Source: Fimbriiglobus ruber (GTDB lineage: Bacteria; Planctomycetota; Planctomycetia; Gemmatales; Gemmataceae). Taken from it: a stretch of DNA of 64,000 nt. Positions 9,401-18,599 of this stretch are shown here, in pieces. Where the stretch lies: NCBI RefSeq assembly GCF_002197845.1, contig NZ_NIDE01000017.1:1038712-1102711 (forward strand), in the 5' to 3' direction. The notes under the pieces were generated by a model. The model worked only from the letters and a program-made list of their open reading frames with translations, did no database searches and had not been told where the DNA came from. A program made the position numbers and the translations under genes. How positions within the stretch are numbered: position 1 is the first letter of the stretch; each line of letters begins with the position of its first letter.

Positions 9401-12012
9401 CCGTCGCGAAATTAGCGGCCGACCCCGACGCCCAGGTCCGCCTCCAGGTGGCCTACTCGCTCGGCGCCTGGACCGACCCGCGCGCGGGCGAGGTGCTGGC
9501 CCGCATTGCACTCGCGTCTCAAGACGATCCTTACCCCACGGCCGCCGCGGTCAGCAGCCTGACCGCGACCAACTTGCCGATCTTCGCGACAACGGTCTTC
9601 CAGTCGGCCGGTCCGGCCGGCCCCCCGCCGGCATTGGTCCGCAACTTCCTCGCCACGGCCGCCGGCGCCGACTCCGGTACCGCCTTACCCGCCCTACTGG
9701 GCGTGGTGACGAAGCCGACAGACGGGGCGTTTCGTCCGTGGCAACTGACCGCGGCCGTCGGCGCCCTGGACGCGCTCGAACGGCGCGGCCAACCGTGGGC
9801 GAAACTCCCGGCCGACACTCAGGCGTCGCTCGCTCCGGTCGTTACATACGCCCGCAAAATCGTGGACACGGACGCGACACCAGACACCCTGCTCGCCGCG
9901 ATTCCGCTCCTCGCCCACGACCCGACATTCCTCGCGGCCGACGTGAAACGCCTCGCCGGATTGCTCGCGGCCACCCGCCCGGTCCCGGCCCAGACTGCCG
10001 CCCTCACAGCCCTGGCGCGGGTACACGACGCTGCCGTACCACCGGTGCTGATCGCCGCGTGGTCAGGTGCGTCTCCCGCCCTTCGTGGCCGCATCATCGA
10101 CACCCTCCTGGCCCGGCCCGACTGGACAACGGTCCTGCTCACGGCGGCCGAGAAGGGAACGATCCCGCTGGGCCAAGTCGACGCCGGCCGGCGGCAAGTG
10201 TTGGCTGCCCACCCCGACGCAGCGATCCGCGCCCGGGCCGATAAGCTGCTGGCTGGCGGCTCCGACCCGAACCGGGTGAAAGTCATTGAGGCGTCCAAAC
10301 CCGCCCTGGCCCTCGAAGGAGACCGAACGCGCGGCAAGGCGGTGTTCGCCCGGGTCTGTGCGGCCTGCCACCTCGTCGACGGCGTCGGCACGACCGTTGG
10401 CCCGGACCTGACGGCACTGGCGAACAAAACGCCCCTGTACTTCCTGACCGAGATCCTCGACCCGAACCGCAACCTGGATTCCCGGTACGCGGAGTATTGG
10501 GCGACAACTACGGACGGTCGGACCGTGTCCGGGGTGTTGGCCGCCGAGACCGCCACCGGCGTCACGCTCCGCGGCCAACAAGGGAAGGAAGAAACCATCC
10601 TCCGGACGGACCTCGAATCCCTCCGCGGCACCACCAAATCGCTTATGCCGGAAGGACTGGAAAAAGACCTCACGCACCAAAACCTGGCCGACCTGTTGAC
10701 TTACCTGACGTCGACCGATCGGCCGCACAAGGTGCTTGCGGGGAACGCCCCGGCCGAGATCGTCGCGCGGGACAAGAAGCTCACCCTCCCGGCGGCGCGG
10801 GCGTTCGTATACGGCGGCGAGATCACGTTCGAGTCGCAATTCCAGAACATCGGCTATTGGCACACGGAAGGCGATGCCGCAGTCTGGAAGGTGAAGCTCG
10901 ATGCGGCGGCCGAGTTCGATGTGTACCTGGACTACGCCTGCCAAGCCGACGCCGCCGGCAACACCTTCGCCCTCGACGGGGCAGCCGCTCCCGTGCGCGG
11001 CAAAGTTCCCTCGACCGGGGGTTGGGACAAGTACACGCTCTGGAAACTCGGCACGGTGCGGCTGCCGGCGGGGAGTAACCGGCTCACGGCCCGCCCGGAC
11101 GGTCCCGTACGGTCTGCCCTGTTGGATTTGCGCACGATCTACCTCGTGCCGGCCGGCACCCGCCCCACGACCGAGACGACACCCCCAGAAGAGCCGTCGC
11201 TCGCCCCGGCAGAACTCGCGCGACTGTTGCTCACCTCGACAACCCTGGCCGCCCGCCGCGCGAGTCTCTTTCGGCAGGCGGTGCCGCAGGCCCATCTCGT
11301 GATCCAGGCCATGACTGTCGACCTACCCGCGGGCGACGCGGAGGAGGAATACCGCCGCATCCCGGCCGTCTGGCAAGTGGCGATCGCGGCCGGTCGGGCA
11401 AATGACACCGCCGTTCTCCGCGGAATACTGGACGTCAGCCTACCCAAGCCGGGCGACCCACTCCGCGATTGGCAGGCGGTGGTCCTCGGCGGCGGAGTCG
11501 TGAACGGCTTGAGCCAAAAGGGACTGTGGCCGACCGCGCGGATCGCGGAACTGCTCAAGGACAACGCCCCGCTCACGACCCAGTGGCAGGCCATGCTGAA
11601 GCAGACCCACGCGATGGCGGACGCCGAACGGGTTCCGGCCGGCACCCGGTACGACGCGCTCCGCCTGGTCGCGCTGGACGGCTGGGACGCAGCAGGTCCG
11701 CAGCTGACGAAGTACCTGGCCAAGTCGGCGAACGCGGAACTCCAGATGGGTGCGGTGAGCGGATTGGCGGACGTGGAACGACGGGAGGTTGCCACGCTGC
11801 TGGTGAAAGCGCTACCCGACCTGACGCCGTACAATCGCGGGCTGGCGATCGCCGGTTTATTGCGAACGCCGGACCGAGCCGCGGCTGTCGTCGCCGGTCT
11901 GGAGGCCAAAGCGATCGATCCGAAGTGGCTGGCCCCCGAGCAGCAAGCCGAGTTGCGGAAGCACCCGGACGCGGCCGTCCGCGACCGCGCCGCCCGGATT
12001 CTCGGGCCGTAA
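6484..12012 (+). CDS. Ceramidase-like / PVC dehydrogenase / HEAT / cytochrome c fusion
   Basis: An 1842-residue exported protein. The TTG start is supported by GGAGGTGA six bases upstream, and residues 1-41 contain a signal peptide. Residues about 45-480 resemble neutral/alkaline ceramidases (VGVGKVDITPAHP, then THTHTGP at 133-139). Residues about 487-850 form the beta-propeller of PVC-type membrane-bound dehydrogenases (ALAFGPDGKVWVAEMGDY). Residues about 870-1270 are HEAT-like helical repeats. Residues about 1275-1425 carry a haem-c site, CAACH at 1292-1296, with GPDLT and a downstream Met. Residues about 1430-1560 look like a CBM/jelly-roll, and the rest is helical. The domain order propeller-HEAT-haem is standard in Planctomycetes; the ceramidase-like head is less usual. 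Likely periplasmic electron-transfer or hydrolase activity on an unknown substrate. Confidence 0.85.
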   Translation: MRTSRTQLLAPPHAGVIHATCIPFVICLLLLGTSTRQVSAAELDLPYKVGVGKVDITPAHPIRLNGFGFRRTESAGTYQKIWVRALAIKPADQPPVVLLTVDVLGIPADVYGELVRRLGKDGLSRERLMIAATHTHTGPMLTGANPTLFGMPIAKDQQQHIDQYTAVFVNKLEEAARAALKDLRPARLEWGVGSVGFAMNRRTKGGVVDHDLPLLVVRGADKEIRAVYLNYACHAVTLSENKIGGDWPGYAGAALEDALPGATALVAVGCGADQNPNSGVTGAKEDVAAAQGRTVGAEVRRLVASPLTEVRGPITTRLTTLDLPLAALPTRAEWERRAQKTDYLGNHARVNLARLDRGEKLSTSISYPVQTWAFGDSLAMVHLAGEVVVDYSRRLKAELDGRRVWTTAYANAAPCYIPSERVLKEGGYEGGGAMWAYDQPAPFAPGLEDKIVAAVTGQIGKTFAATFNANKTGGTRPLSPHQSLALMRSRPGTRVELVAGEPLVADPVALAFGPDGKVWVAEMGDYPSGRTDGQFDPGGRVVVLQDRDGDGTLDTSTVFLDKLPFPTGLLPWRNGVLVCAAPDILYAEDTDGDGKADKVTKLYSGFGTQNYQARVNSLQYGLDGWVYGSCGLFGGNILCHRTGKTVALGDRDFRIKPDTGDLEPVTGRTQQGRVRDDQGNWFGCDNGTLIRHYAMDDHYLRRNPAVAFPNGSVGILDGDPRHLFPLKADAQRFALSGPPDTVTAACGVGIYRDDLLGPGFAGNSFTCEPVNLLVHRRQLHPHGTTFTASRAADETAGEFLASTDPWFRPVHAVTGPDGGIWVAAMYRFLIEHPRWVPPAELAKIDPRAGAGLGRIYRVCPEGRPLRRWERLDKFDTAGLVEALDSPNGWQRDAAMMQLVWKADPKSVPGLEKLLTGSPHPLARLQALCTLDQLGRLTPATITAVLGDKDPAVRRHAVRTAEARFADDRSLAPAVAKLAADPDAQVRLQVAYSLGAWTDPRAGEVLARIALASQDDPYPTAAAVSSLTATNLPIFATTVFQSAGPAGPPPALVRNFLATAAGADSGTALPALLGVVTKPTDGAFRPWQLTAAVGALDALERRGQPWAKLPADTQASLAPVVTYARKIVDTDATPDTLLAAIPLLAHDPTFLAADVKRLAGLLAATRPVPAQTAALTALARVHDAAVPPVLIAAWSGASPALRGRIIDTLLARPDWTTVLLTAAEKGTIPLGQVDAGRRQVLAAHPDAAIRARADKLLAGGSDPNRVKVIEASKPALALEGDRTRGKAVFARVCAACHLVDGVGTTVGPDLTALANKTPLYFLTEILDPNRNLDSRYAEYWATTTDGRTVSGVLAAETATGVTLRGQQGKEETILRTDLESLRGTTKSLMPEGLEKDLTHQNLADLLTYLTSTDRPHKVLAGNAPAEIVARDKKLTLPAARAFVYGGEITFESQFQNIGYWHTEGDAAVWKVKLDAAAEFDVYLDYACQADAAGNTFALDGAAAPVRGKVPSTGGWDKYTLWKLGTVRLPAGSNRLTARPDGPVRSALLDLRTIYLVPAGTRPTTETTPPEEPSLAPAELARLLLTSTTLAARRASLFRQAVPQAHLVIQAMTVDLPAGDAEEEYRRIPAVWQVAIAAGRANDTAVLRGILDVSLPKPGDPLRDWQAVVLGGGVVNGLSQKGLWPTARIAELLKDNAPLTTQWQAMLKQTHAMADAERVPAGTRYDALRLVALDGWDAAGPQLTKYLAKSANAELQMGAVSGLADVERREVATLLVKALPDLTPYNRGLAIAGLLRTPDRAAAVVAGLEAKAIDPKWLAPEQQAELRKHPDAAVRDRAARILGP

Positions 12013-12030
12013 GTGTTGGCTCGAAAAGCA

Positions 12031-12137
12031 GAATGGCCGCAAAGAGGCACAAAAATTAAAAGCCGCGGCGATAGCGGCTTTCTGTCAGGCTCGTTTTTCA
12101 TATTTTTTGTGCTTATTGTGCCTCTTTGCGGTCATTC
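12031..12137. repeat. Hairpin repeat after the dehydrogenase gene
   Basis: Arms 12031-12052 and 12116-12137 (22 bp each) are inverted copies with a single mismatch, built around GCAAAGAGGCACAA. A second small hairpin (AGCCGC.../GCGGCT) and an AT-rich stretch lie inside. It begins 19 bp after the stop codon. It has the same design as the elements at 47309-47438 and 56210-56311 and probably serves as a transcript 3' end. Confidence 0.8.
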
Positions 12138-12262
12138 TTGACACGTCTAATCGCACGTCCTTGCGTCCTAGTTTACCCAGAGTTGCGATTTTCTTTTTCC
12201 GGCTCATTGGCTAGCATCCCGCCGATTATTCAACCTCCTTCCCGTTTCAGTGAGGTCGAGTG

Positions 12263-15133
12263 ATGCGGATGCGACTGTTGCTTTCCGTGCTGGCCGCCGC
12301 CCTCACTGCCGCCGTAGCCCCCGCCGCCGGCCAACGGTTCGCCCTCTGCGTCGGCGTCAACGAATACGAAAACGCTACCCTCCCCGGGCGCGCCTACGCC
12401 GAGGCCGACGCCACCGCACTCGCCGGCACGTTCCGCGGTGTTGGATACCGAGTCACACTCGTGACTTCCGGTGCCGGGCAACTCGACCCGACGAAAGCCC
12501 CGACCCGGGCGAACATCACCGCCGCCCTCACGTCCCTGCTTGCCGACCGTAAGCCGGACGACCTGATCGTCGTCGCACTCTTCGGCTACACCGTGCAGCC
12601 CAAGAACGACTCCGACTGCTATTTCTGCCCGCGGGACGCGAACCCTAGCCAACCAAATGCGCTGGTGTCTTTCACCGACCTGTCTCGACAACTCGGCCAC
12701 TGTCCGGCCGGGGCCAAGGTGCTGCTCGCCGACGCCGGTAGTGCTACCGCGTCCCCGGCCGGCGTGTTCGCGTTGTTCGGGTGCGCGCCCGGCGAGCGGG
12801 CGTATGAACACACCGAATTGAAGCACGGCCTGTTCGCATACCACCTCCTGACGGCTATGAATGCGGGAGGCCGGGATGTCATCGACTTCGATACGTTGGC
12901 CGCCCATGTCTGCCGGAAGGTGCCCGCGACGGCGGCCCGGCTGTTGGGAGCGGGCAAGACCCAGACGCCGCTACCGAAAGTGGCAGCCAGACCGGCGCCG
13001 GTCTTACTCGCCCGTGCGGACATTGAATTGCGGGCGGACTGGGACCAGGTAGAGGCACGCAGGGAACGGAGTGAACGCCCGAAAGACTTCGTAAAGAAAG
13101 TGACCGGTGAGAGGTTACCGGCCTGGAAAAAAGCAGCCGAACAAGGGGCCGGGCTCGGGATGTTGTTTTATGCGAAATGCCACGAAATCGGCAGCGGCGT
13201 TGACCAGGACAATAAAGCGGCAGTCGGGTGGTATCATCGAGCCGCGGATCTTGGCGATACGACCGCGATGATCAATGTGGGGCTTGCCTACAAGGAAGGC
13301 CTTGGTGTCGAGCGGGACGAAAAGCAAGCCGTGGCGTGGCTCGCTCGAGCGGCCGTGCTGGGTGAACCGAACGGGATGGAGCAGCTGGCTGGTTGTTACA
13401 TGATGGGTACCGGGGTGGAAAAAAGCGAGAAAGAGGGCGTGGCCTGGTTCCGCAAGGGAGCCGCCCTCGGTTCGCCGCAGTCGATGTACGATCTGGGCGT
13501 TTGCCTACTGAACGGGACCGGGGCGGCCGTAGACGCGACGCAAGGCGTCGCGTGGTTCCGCAAGGCCGCCGCGTTAGGCTTTGCGCCCGCGATGTCCGGC
13601 TTGGGAAAGTGTTACGTAGAAGGAATTGGGGTGGAGAAAGACGCGACGCAAGGTGTCGATTGGCTCCGCAAGGCAGCTGATTTGAACGATCCGGACGCGA
13701 TGATGGATATGGGCACTTGCTACACGAACGGCGTCGGGGTGGAGAAAGACGCGGCGCAAGCCGCCGTGTGGTTTCGCAAGGCGGCCGAGTCAGGAAGTTC
13801 CGAGGCGATGTTTTACCTGGGTGGTTGTTATCGAAAGGGCACCGGCGTCGAGAAAGATTCAAAGGAAGCGGTCGCATGGTTCCGCAAAGCGGCCATGTTG
13901 GATTACCCGCCGGCGATGAGTGCCATCGGGGCGTGCTATGCGAACGGCGAAGGTGTGCCGAAGGACGAGAACGCGGCCGCGGCGTGGGCCCGCAAGGCGG
14001 CCGCATTGGACGAGCCGCAGGCCATGTATTTTCTGGGCAACTGTTACAGGGAAGGTACCGGAGTCGAAGCCGATATGAAAGAAGCCGCCATGTGGTATCG
14101 CAAGGCGGCAGACAGAAACGAGCATCGCGGAATGTGCAATCTGGGCCTTTGCTACGCGAATGGCAATGGGGTCGTGAAAGATTTGAACCTGGCGATGACG
14201 TGGTTCCGCAAGGCAGCCGCGCAGGATGACGCTCGCGCGATGACGTGCCTGGCTTACTGTCATGCCTGCGGCTACGGGGTGGAACGAAATCTTGAGGAGG
14301 CAGTGGCGTGGTACCGCAAGGCGGCCGACCGGAACGACACCCAGGCGATGGGCAGCCTTGGGGCGTGCTACGAGGTCGGAGCCGGGGTCACGAAAGACGC
14401 GAAGCAAGCGGCCGAGTGGTACCGCAAGGCGGCCGAACACGACGAACCATACGCGATGACGAGGCTGGGCATGTGTTATGAAGCCGGTGCCGGGGTCGCG
14501 AAAGACCCGAAGCAGGCAGCCGAGTGGTATCGCAAGGCGGCGGAAAAGGACGAACCGTACGCAATGAACAGCCTGGGCCTCTGTTACGCGAACGGCTCCG
14601 GGGTCACGAAAGACCCGAAGGAAGCCGTGCATTGGTACCGCCAGGCCGCCGCCCAGAACCTGCCCCGGGCGATGACCAACCTCGGCGTCTGTTACGCCAA
14701 CGGCTCCGGGATCGAAAAGAACTCGAAGGAAGCGGTGGTCTGGTACGAGCTGGCGGCGACCTTCAGTGATCCCGAGGCGATGGCGAACTTGGGCTTCTGC
14801 TATGCCAACGGCGCCGGGGCTGATGCGAATCCGGCGAAGGCGGTCGCGTGGTTCCGGCGGGCGGCCGCCCTCAACCACCCGCGGGGCATGACCGGCCTGG
14901 GCATCTGTTACGGCAACGGCACGGGCGTCGACCGGGACGCGAAGGAAGCCGTGGCGTGGTTCCGCAAGGCCGCCGCCCTGGACGACCCGGCCGCGATGAC
15001 CCGCCTGGGGTTCTGCTACGAACACGGTCTCGGCGTAGAGAAAAATACCCCGGAAGCCGTCGCGTGGTATCAAAAGGCGGATCGAGCGGGAGACGCGCGG
15101 GCCAACGCCCGGCTTAAGGAACTCGGGGAATGA
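12263..15133 (+). CDS. Caspase-like (inactive) + Sel1-repeat exported protein
   Basis: A 956-residue protein. The ATG at 12263 is preferred over GTG at 12260 because both paralogues begin at the same MRxR signal peptide. Residues 1-24 are a signal peptide. Residues about 25-230 have the caspase-like (peptidase C14) fold: FALCVGVNEY, DATALAGTFRGVGY, a position where family members have the catalytic His in a GHG motif (here GYT, Tyr109), and a D-A-C position that reads D-A-G (Gly159). Both catalytic residues are therefore missing. LFGCAPGERAYE and LKHGLFAYHLL are retained. From about residue 285 to the end there are roughly 18 Sel1 repeats of 36 residues (WYRKAADLND-type). Such repeats form superhelical scaffolds for protein partners. 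Probably periplasmic. First of three tandem paralogues. Confidence 0.87.
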   Translation: MRMRLLLSVLAAALTAAVAPAAGQRFALCVGVNEYENATLPGRAYAEADATALAGTFRGVGYRVTLVTSGAGQLDPTKAPTRANITAALTSLLADRKPDDLIVVALFGYTVQPKNDSDCYFCPRDANPSQPNALVSFTDLSRQLGHCPAGAKVLLADAGSATASPAGVFALFGCAPGERAYEHTELKHGLFAYHLLTAMNAGGRDVIDFDTLAAHVCRKVPATAARLLGAGKTQTPLPKVAARPAPVLLARADIELRADWDQVEARRERSERPKDFVKKVTGERLPAWKKAAEQGAGLGMLFYAKCHEIGSGVDQDNKAAVGWYHRAADLGDTTAMINVGLAYKEGLGVERDEKQAVAWLARAAVLGEPNGMEQLAGCYMMGTGVEKSEKEGVAWFRKGAALGSPQSMYDLGVCLLNGTGAAVDATQGVAWFRKAAALGFAPAMSGLGKCYVEGIGVEKDATQGVDWLRKAADLNDPDAMMDMGTCYTNGVGVEKDAAQAAVWFRKAAESGSSEAMFYLGGCYRKGTGVEKDSKEAVAWFRKAAMLDYPPAMSAIGACYANGEGVPKDENAAAAWARKAAALDEPQAMYFLGNCYREGTGVEADMKEAAMWYRKAADRNEHRGMCNLGLCYANGNGVVKDLNLAMTWFRKAAAQDDARAMTCLAYCHACGYGVERNLEEAVAWYRKAADRNDTQAMGSLGACYEVGAGVTKDAKQAAEWYRKAAEHDEPYAMTRLGMCYEAGAGVAKDPKQAAEWYRKAAEKDEPYAMNSLGLCYANGSGVTKDPKEAVHWYRQAAAQNLPRAMTNLGVCYANGSGIEKNSKEAVVWYELAATFSDPEAMANLGFCYANGAGADANPAKAVAWFRRAAALNHPRGMTGLGICYGNGTGVDRDAKEAVAWFRKAAALDDPAAMTRLGFCYEHGLGVEKNTPEAVAWYQKADRAGDARANARLKELGE

Positions 15134-15236
15134 CGGCTCGCGCGTGGCCGTCTGCCGCGCACAGTCATCGACGCCCGCCGAGATACCAACCGCCGAATTT
15201 CTGTTCTCCTCCTCTCTATCCCGACGAGGCCAAACG

Positions 15237-18200
15237 ATGCGGACGCGAGTGTTGCTCTCCGTGCTGGCCGCCGCCCTCACTGCCGCCGTAGCCCCCGCCG
15301 CCGGCCAGCGATTCGCCCTGTGCGTCGGCGTCAACGAGTACGACAACGCCGCGCTGCCCAAACTCGCCTACGCCGAGAACGACGCGACCGCCCTGGCCGA
15401 CACCTTCCGCGGCGTCGGGTATCACGTCACCCTGCTCACCCCAGCGGTCGGCCACGTCGACTCAACGAAAGCCCCGACCCGGGCGAACATCGCCGCCGCC
15501 CTCGCCACCCTGGTCGCCGGCCGCCAACCGGACGACCTGGTCGTCGTGGCGTTCGTCGGCCACGGCGTCCCGTTCCCTAACGACCCAGACTACTACTTCT
15601 GTCCGCAAGACGCGAACCCACGCCCGGAGCAGGCGAACACATTGGTATCGCTGGCCGACCTGTATCGGCAACTCGGCCGGTGCGGGGCCGGGGTCAAGGT
15701 GCTACTCGCCGACGGCGGCCGGACCGACCCCGCCGCGGGCCACAAGCGCGAGCCGAACGACGTGCGGGACCGCGTACCCCCGGCCGGCGTGTTCGCACTA
15801 TTCGGGTGCGCGCCCGGTGAGCGGGCGTATGAACATGCCGAATTGAAGCACGGTCTGTTCGCACACCACCTCCTGACGGGCTTCAAGGCGGCCTGCCAGG
15901 ACACCGTCGACGTCGATGCGTTGGCCGCCCACGTTTGTCGGGAGGTGCCTATGGCGGTGACCCGATTGATGGGAGCAGGCAAGACCCAGACGCCGACGCC
16001 GAAAATGGCGGGCGGGGGCGAAACGTCGCCCGAGTTGCTGACCCGCGCGGACATTCAGTTACTGGCGGACTGGAGTACGCGGGAAGCGCTTTGGGCACAG
16101 GGCGTCAGTGGCGCGGACTATGTGAAAAAGACCGCCCCCGACCGCATCGCGGCCTGGAAGGAAGCGGCCGAGCGTGGGGCCGGGTTTGGGATGTTCCTGT
16201 ACGCGAAATGTCTCGACACCGGCAGCGGCGTTAAGCAAGACGCGAAGGCGGCCGCCGCGTGGTATCTGCGGGCGGCGAACCTCGGCAATTCCGTGGCGAT
16301 GGTCAATATCGGGAGTTGCTACGCGAACGGCCGGGGCGTGGCGCGGGACGAACGGAAAGGTGCGGTCTGGTACCACAAAGCCGCCGACCTCGGGGAAGCG
16401 TCGGCGATGGCCGGACTGGGCTACTGTTACGAAAGTGGCCGCGGGGTGGCCAAAGACGCGACGGCGGCCGCGGACTGGTACCGCAAGGCGGCCGACCGCG
16501 GGGACAAGTCGGCGATGGTGTGCCTGGGGATCTGTTACGAAACCGGGCGGGGTGTGAAACAGAAGGCCGCCAAGGCCGTGACGTGGTATCGCAAAGCCGC
16601 CGTGCTGAACGACGCGACCGCACAGACCAATCTGGGGCGGTGTTACCTGGAAGGAATCGGGGTGAAGCGAGACGCGAAAGCCGGAGTGGAGTGGTGTCGC
16701 AAAGCCGCCGACCTCGGGGAAGCGGCCGCGATGACCTGCCTGGGCTCCTGTTACAAAACTGGTTCGGGCGTGGCGGAGGACGCCGAGGAAGCCGTGGCGT
16801 GGTACCGCAAGGCCGCCGACCTGCGCGACGCGACGGCGATGCACAACCTGGCCGGTTGTTACCTCGAAGGGGCCGGCGTCGAGAAGAACGCGACGGCGGC
16901 CGCGGAGTGGTTCCGCAAGGCGGCCGCGCTGTCCGAGCCGTCGGCGATGAACAATTTAGGCGCGTGTTACCAGACCGGTACCGGAGTCAAGCAGGACGCG
17001 AAGACTGCCGTGGCGTGGTTCCGCAAAGCCGCCGCGCTTAAAGATCCCGGGGGCACGTTCAACCTGGGCGTTTGCTACGCGAAGGGCCTCGGCGTCGAGA
17101 AGAGCGAGAAGGTGGCGGTGGCGTGGTTCCGCAAGGCGAGCGCGCTGAACCACCCGCGGGCCATGACCGCCCTCGGCATTTGTTATGTGGAAGGCGCCGG
17201 AGTGGAGGCCGACGAGAAGGCGGGCCTGGAGTGGTTCCGCAAGGCCGCCGCGGCGGACGACCCGCACGCCCTGCTCTGCCTGGGAAAGTGCTACATGGAA
17301 GGCACCGGGGTCGACGTGGACGAAAAAGAAGCCGCGGCGTGGCTCCAAAAGGCGGCCGACCTGAAGGAGCCCGAGGCCATGTACGACATGGGCTACTGTT
17401 ACGCCCACGGCGCCGGGGTCCGTCAGGATATGGCGGAAGCCGCGGCGTGGTACCGCAAGGCCGCCGACCTGAACGGACCCGAGGCCACGTACTGCCTGGG
17501 GTACTGCTACGAAGTCGGCATCGGCGTCGGAAAAGACCCCGATCAGGCGGTGGTGTGGTATCACAAGGCCGCCGACCTGAACGTGGCGATCGCCATGACC
17601 AAGGTCGGGGTCGGCTACGAGACCGGCGTCGGGGTGGACCAGGACGCGAAGGAAGCCGTCGCGTGGTACCGCAAGGCCGCCGCGGCGAACGAGCCAAAAG
17701 CGACGACCCGCCTGGGGCTCTGCTACGCAAAAGGCTTCGGCGTGAAACCGGACGTGAAGCAGGCGGTCGAGTTGTTCCGCAAAGCGATCACGAAGGACGA
17801 TCTCGAGGCGTTGACGAATCTGGGGCTCTGCTACGCGCGGGGCGCGGGGGTTGAGAAGGATCTCACCGAGGCGGTGGCGTGGTACCGCAAGGCCGCCGAC
17901 CTGAACGAACCCCAGGCGATGTACCACCTGGGAACGTGTTACGAGGCCGGCGCCGGTGTGAAGAAGGACGCGAAGCAGGCGGTCGCGTGGTACCGCCAGG
18001 CGGCCGAAAAGAATGAGCCGTATGCGATGACGAACCTGGGCCTCTGTTACGCGAACGGCGTCGGGGTCGCGAAAGACCCGAAGGAGGCCGTGCATTGGTA
18101 CCGCCAGGCCGCCGCCCAGAACCTGCCCCGGGCGATGACCAACCTCGGCGTCTGTTACGCCAACGGCTCCGGGGTCGAAAAGAACCCGAAGGAAGCCGTG

Positions 18201-18599
18201 GTCTGGTACGAGCTGGCGGCGACTTTCAGTGACTCCGAGGCCATGGCGAACTTGGGATTCTGCTATGCCAACGGCTCCGGAGCCGATACGAACCCGGCGA
18301 AGGCGGTCGCATGGTTCCGGCGGGCGGCCGCACTCAACCACCCGCGGGGCATGACCGGCCTGGGCATCTGTTACGGCAACGGCACGGGCGTCGACCGGGA
18401 CGCGAAGGAAGCCGTGGCGTGGTTCCGCAAGGCCGCCGCCCTGAACGACCCGGCCGCGATGACCCGCCTGGGGTTCTGCTACGAACATGGCCTCGGCGTG
18501 GAGCGTGATGCGAAAGAAGCGGCCGCGTGGTATCGGAAGACCGAGCAGGGAGGAGATTTGCAAGCCCGAAAAAGACTGGAAGGACTCGGTAAAGAATAA
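15237..18599 (+). CDS. Caspase-like (Cys lost) + Sel1-repeat exported protein
   Basis: A 1120-residue paralogue of the preceding gene. The start is placed at the ATG of MRTRVLLSVLA, matching the other two copies. The signal peptide and caspase-like domain (about 25-240) align closely with the first copy. Here the catalytic His is kept (G108-H109-G110), but the cysteine position in the D-A-C block reads D-G-G (Gly161), so peptidase activity is unlikely. About 23 Sel1 repeats of 36 residues follow from about residue 290. The signal-peptide coding region and the last 450 bp (18023-18473) are nearly identical to the first copy (14560-15010), which points to recent duplication or gene conversion. 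Confidence 0.87.
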   Translation: MRTRVLLSVLAAALTAAVAPAAGQRFALCVGVNEYDNAALPKLAYAENDATALADTFRGVGYHVTLLTPAVGHVDSTKAPTRANIAAALATLVAGRQPDDLVVVAFVGHGVPFPNDPDYYFCPQDANPRPEQANTLVSLADLYRQLGRCGAGVKVLLADGGRTDPAAGHKREPNDVRDRVPPAGVFALFGCAPGERAYEHAELKHGLFAHHLLTGFKAACQDTVDVDALAAHVCREVPMAVTRLMGAGKTQTPTPKMAGGGETSPELLTRADIQLLADWSTREALWAQGVSGADYVKKTAPDRIAAWKEAAERGAGFGMFLYAKCLDTGSGVKQDAKAAAAWYLRAANLGNSVAMVNIGSCYANGRGVARDERKGAVWYHKAADLGEASAMAGLGYCYESGRGVAKDATAAADWYRKAADRGDKSAMVCLGICYETGRGVKQKAAKAVTWYRKAAVLNDATAQTNLGRCYLEGIGVKRDAKAGVEWCRKAADLGEAAAMTCLGSCYKTGSGVAEDAEEAVAWYRKAADLRDATAMHNLAGCYLEGAGVEKNATAAAEWFRKAAALSEPSAMNNLGACYQTGTGVKQDAKTAVAWFRKAAALKDPGGTFNLGVCYAKGLGVEKSEKVAVAWFRKASALNHPRAMTALGICYVEGAGVEADEKAGLEWFRKAAAADDPHALLCLGKCYMEGTGVDVDEKEAAAWLQKAADLKEPEAMYDMGYCYAHGAGVRQDMAEAAAWYRKAADLNGPEATYCLGYCYEVGIGVGKDPDQAVVWYHKAADLNVAIAMTKVGVGYETGVGVDQDAKEAVAWYRKAAAANEPKATTRLGLCYAKGFGVKPDVKQAVELFRKAITKDDLEALTNLGLCYARGAGVEKDLTEAVAWYRKAADLNEPQAMYHLGTCYEAGAGVKKDAKQAVAWYRQAAEKNEPYAMTNLGLCYANGVGVAKDPKEAVHWYRQAAAQNLPRAMTNLGVCYANGSGVEKNPKEAVVWYELAATFSDSEAMANLGFCYANGSGADTNPAKAVAWFRRAAALNHPRGMTGLGICYGNGTGVDRDAKEAVAWFRKAAALNDPAAMTRLGFCYEHGLGVERDAKEAAAWYRKTEQGGDLQARKRLEGLGKE

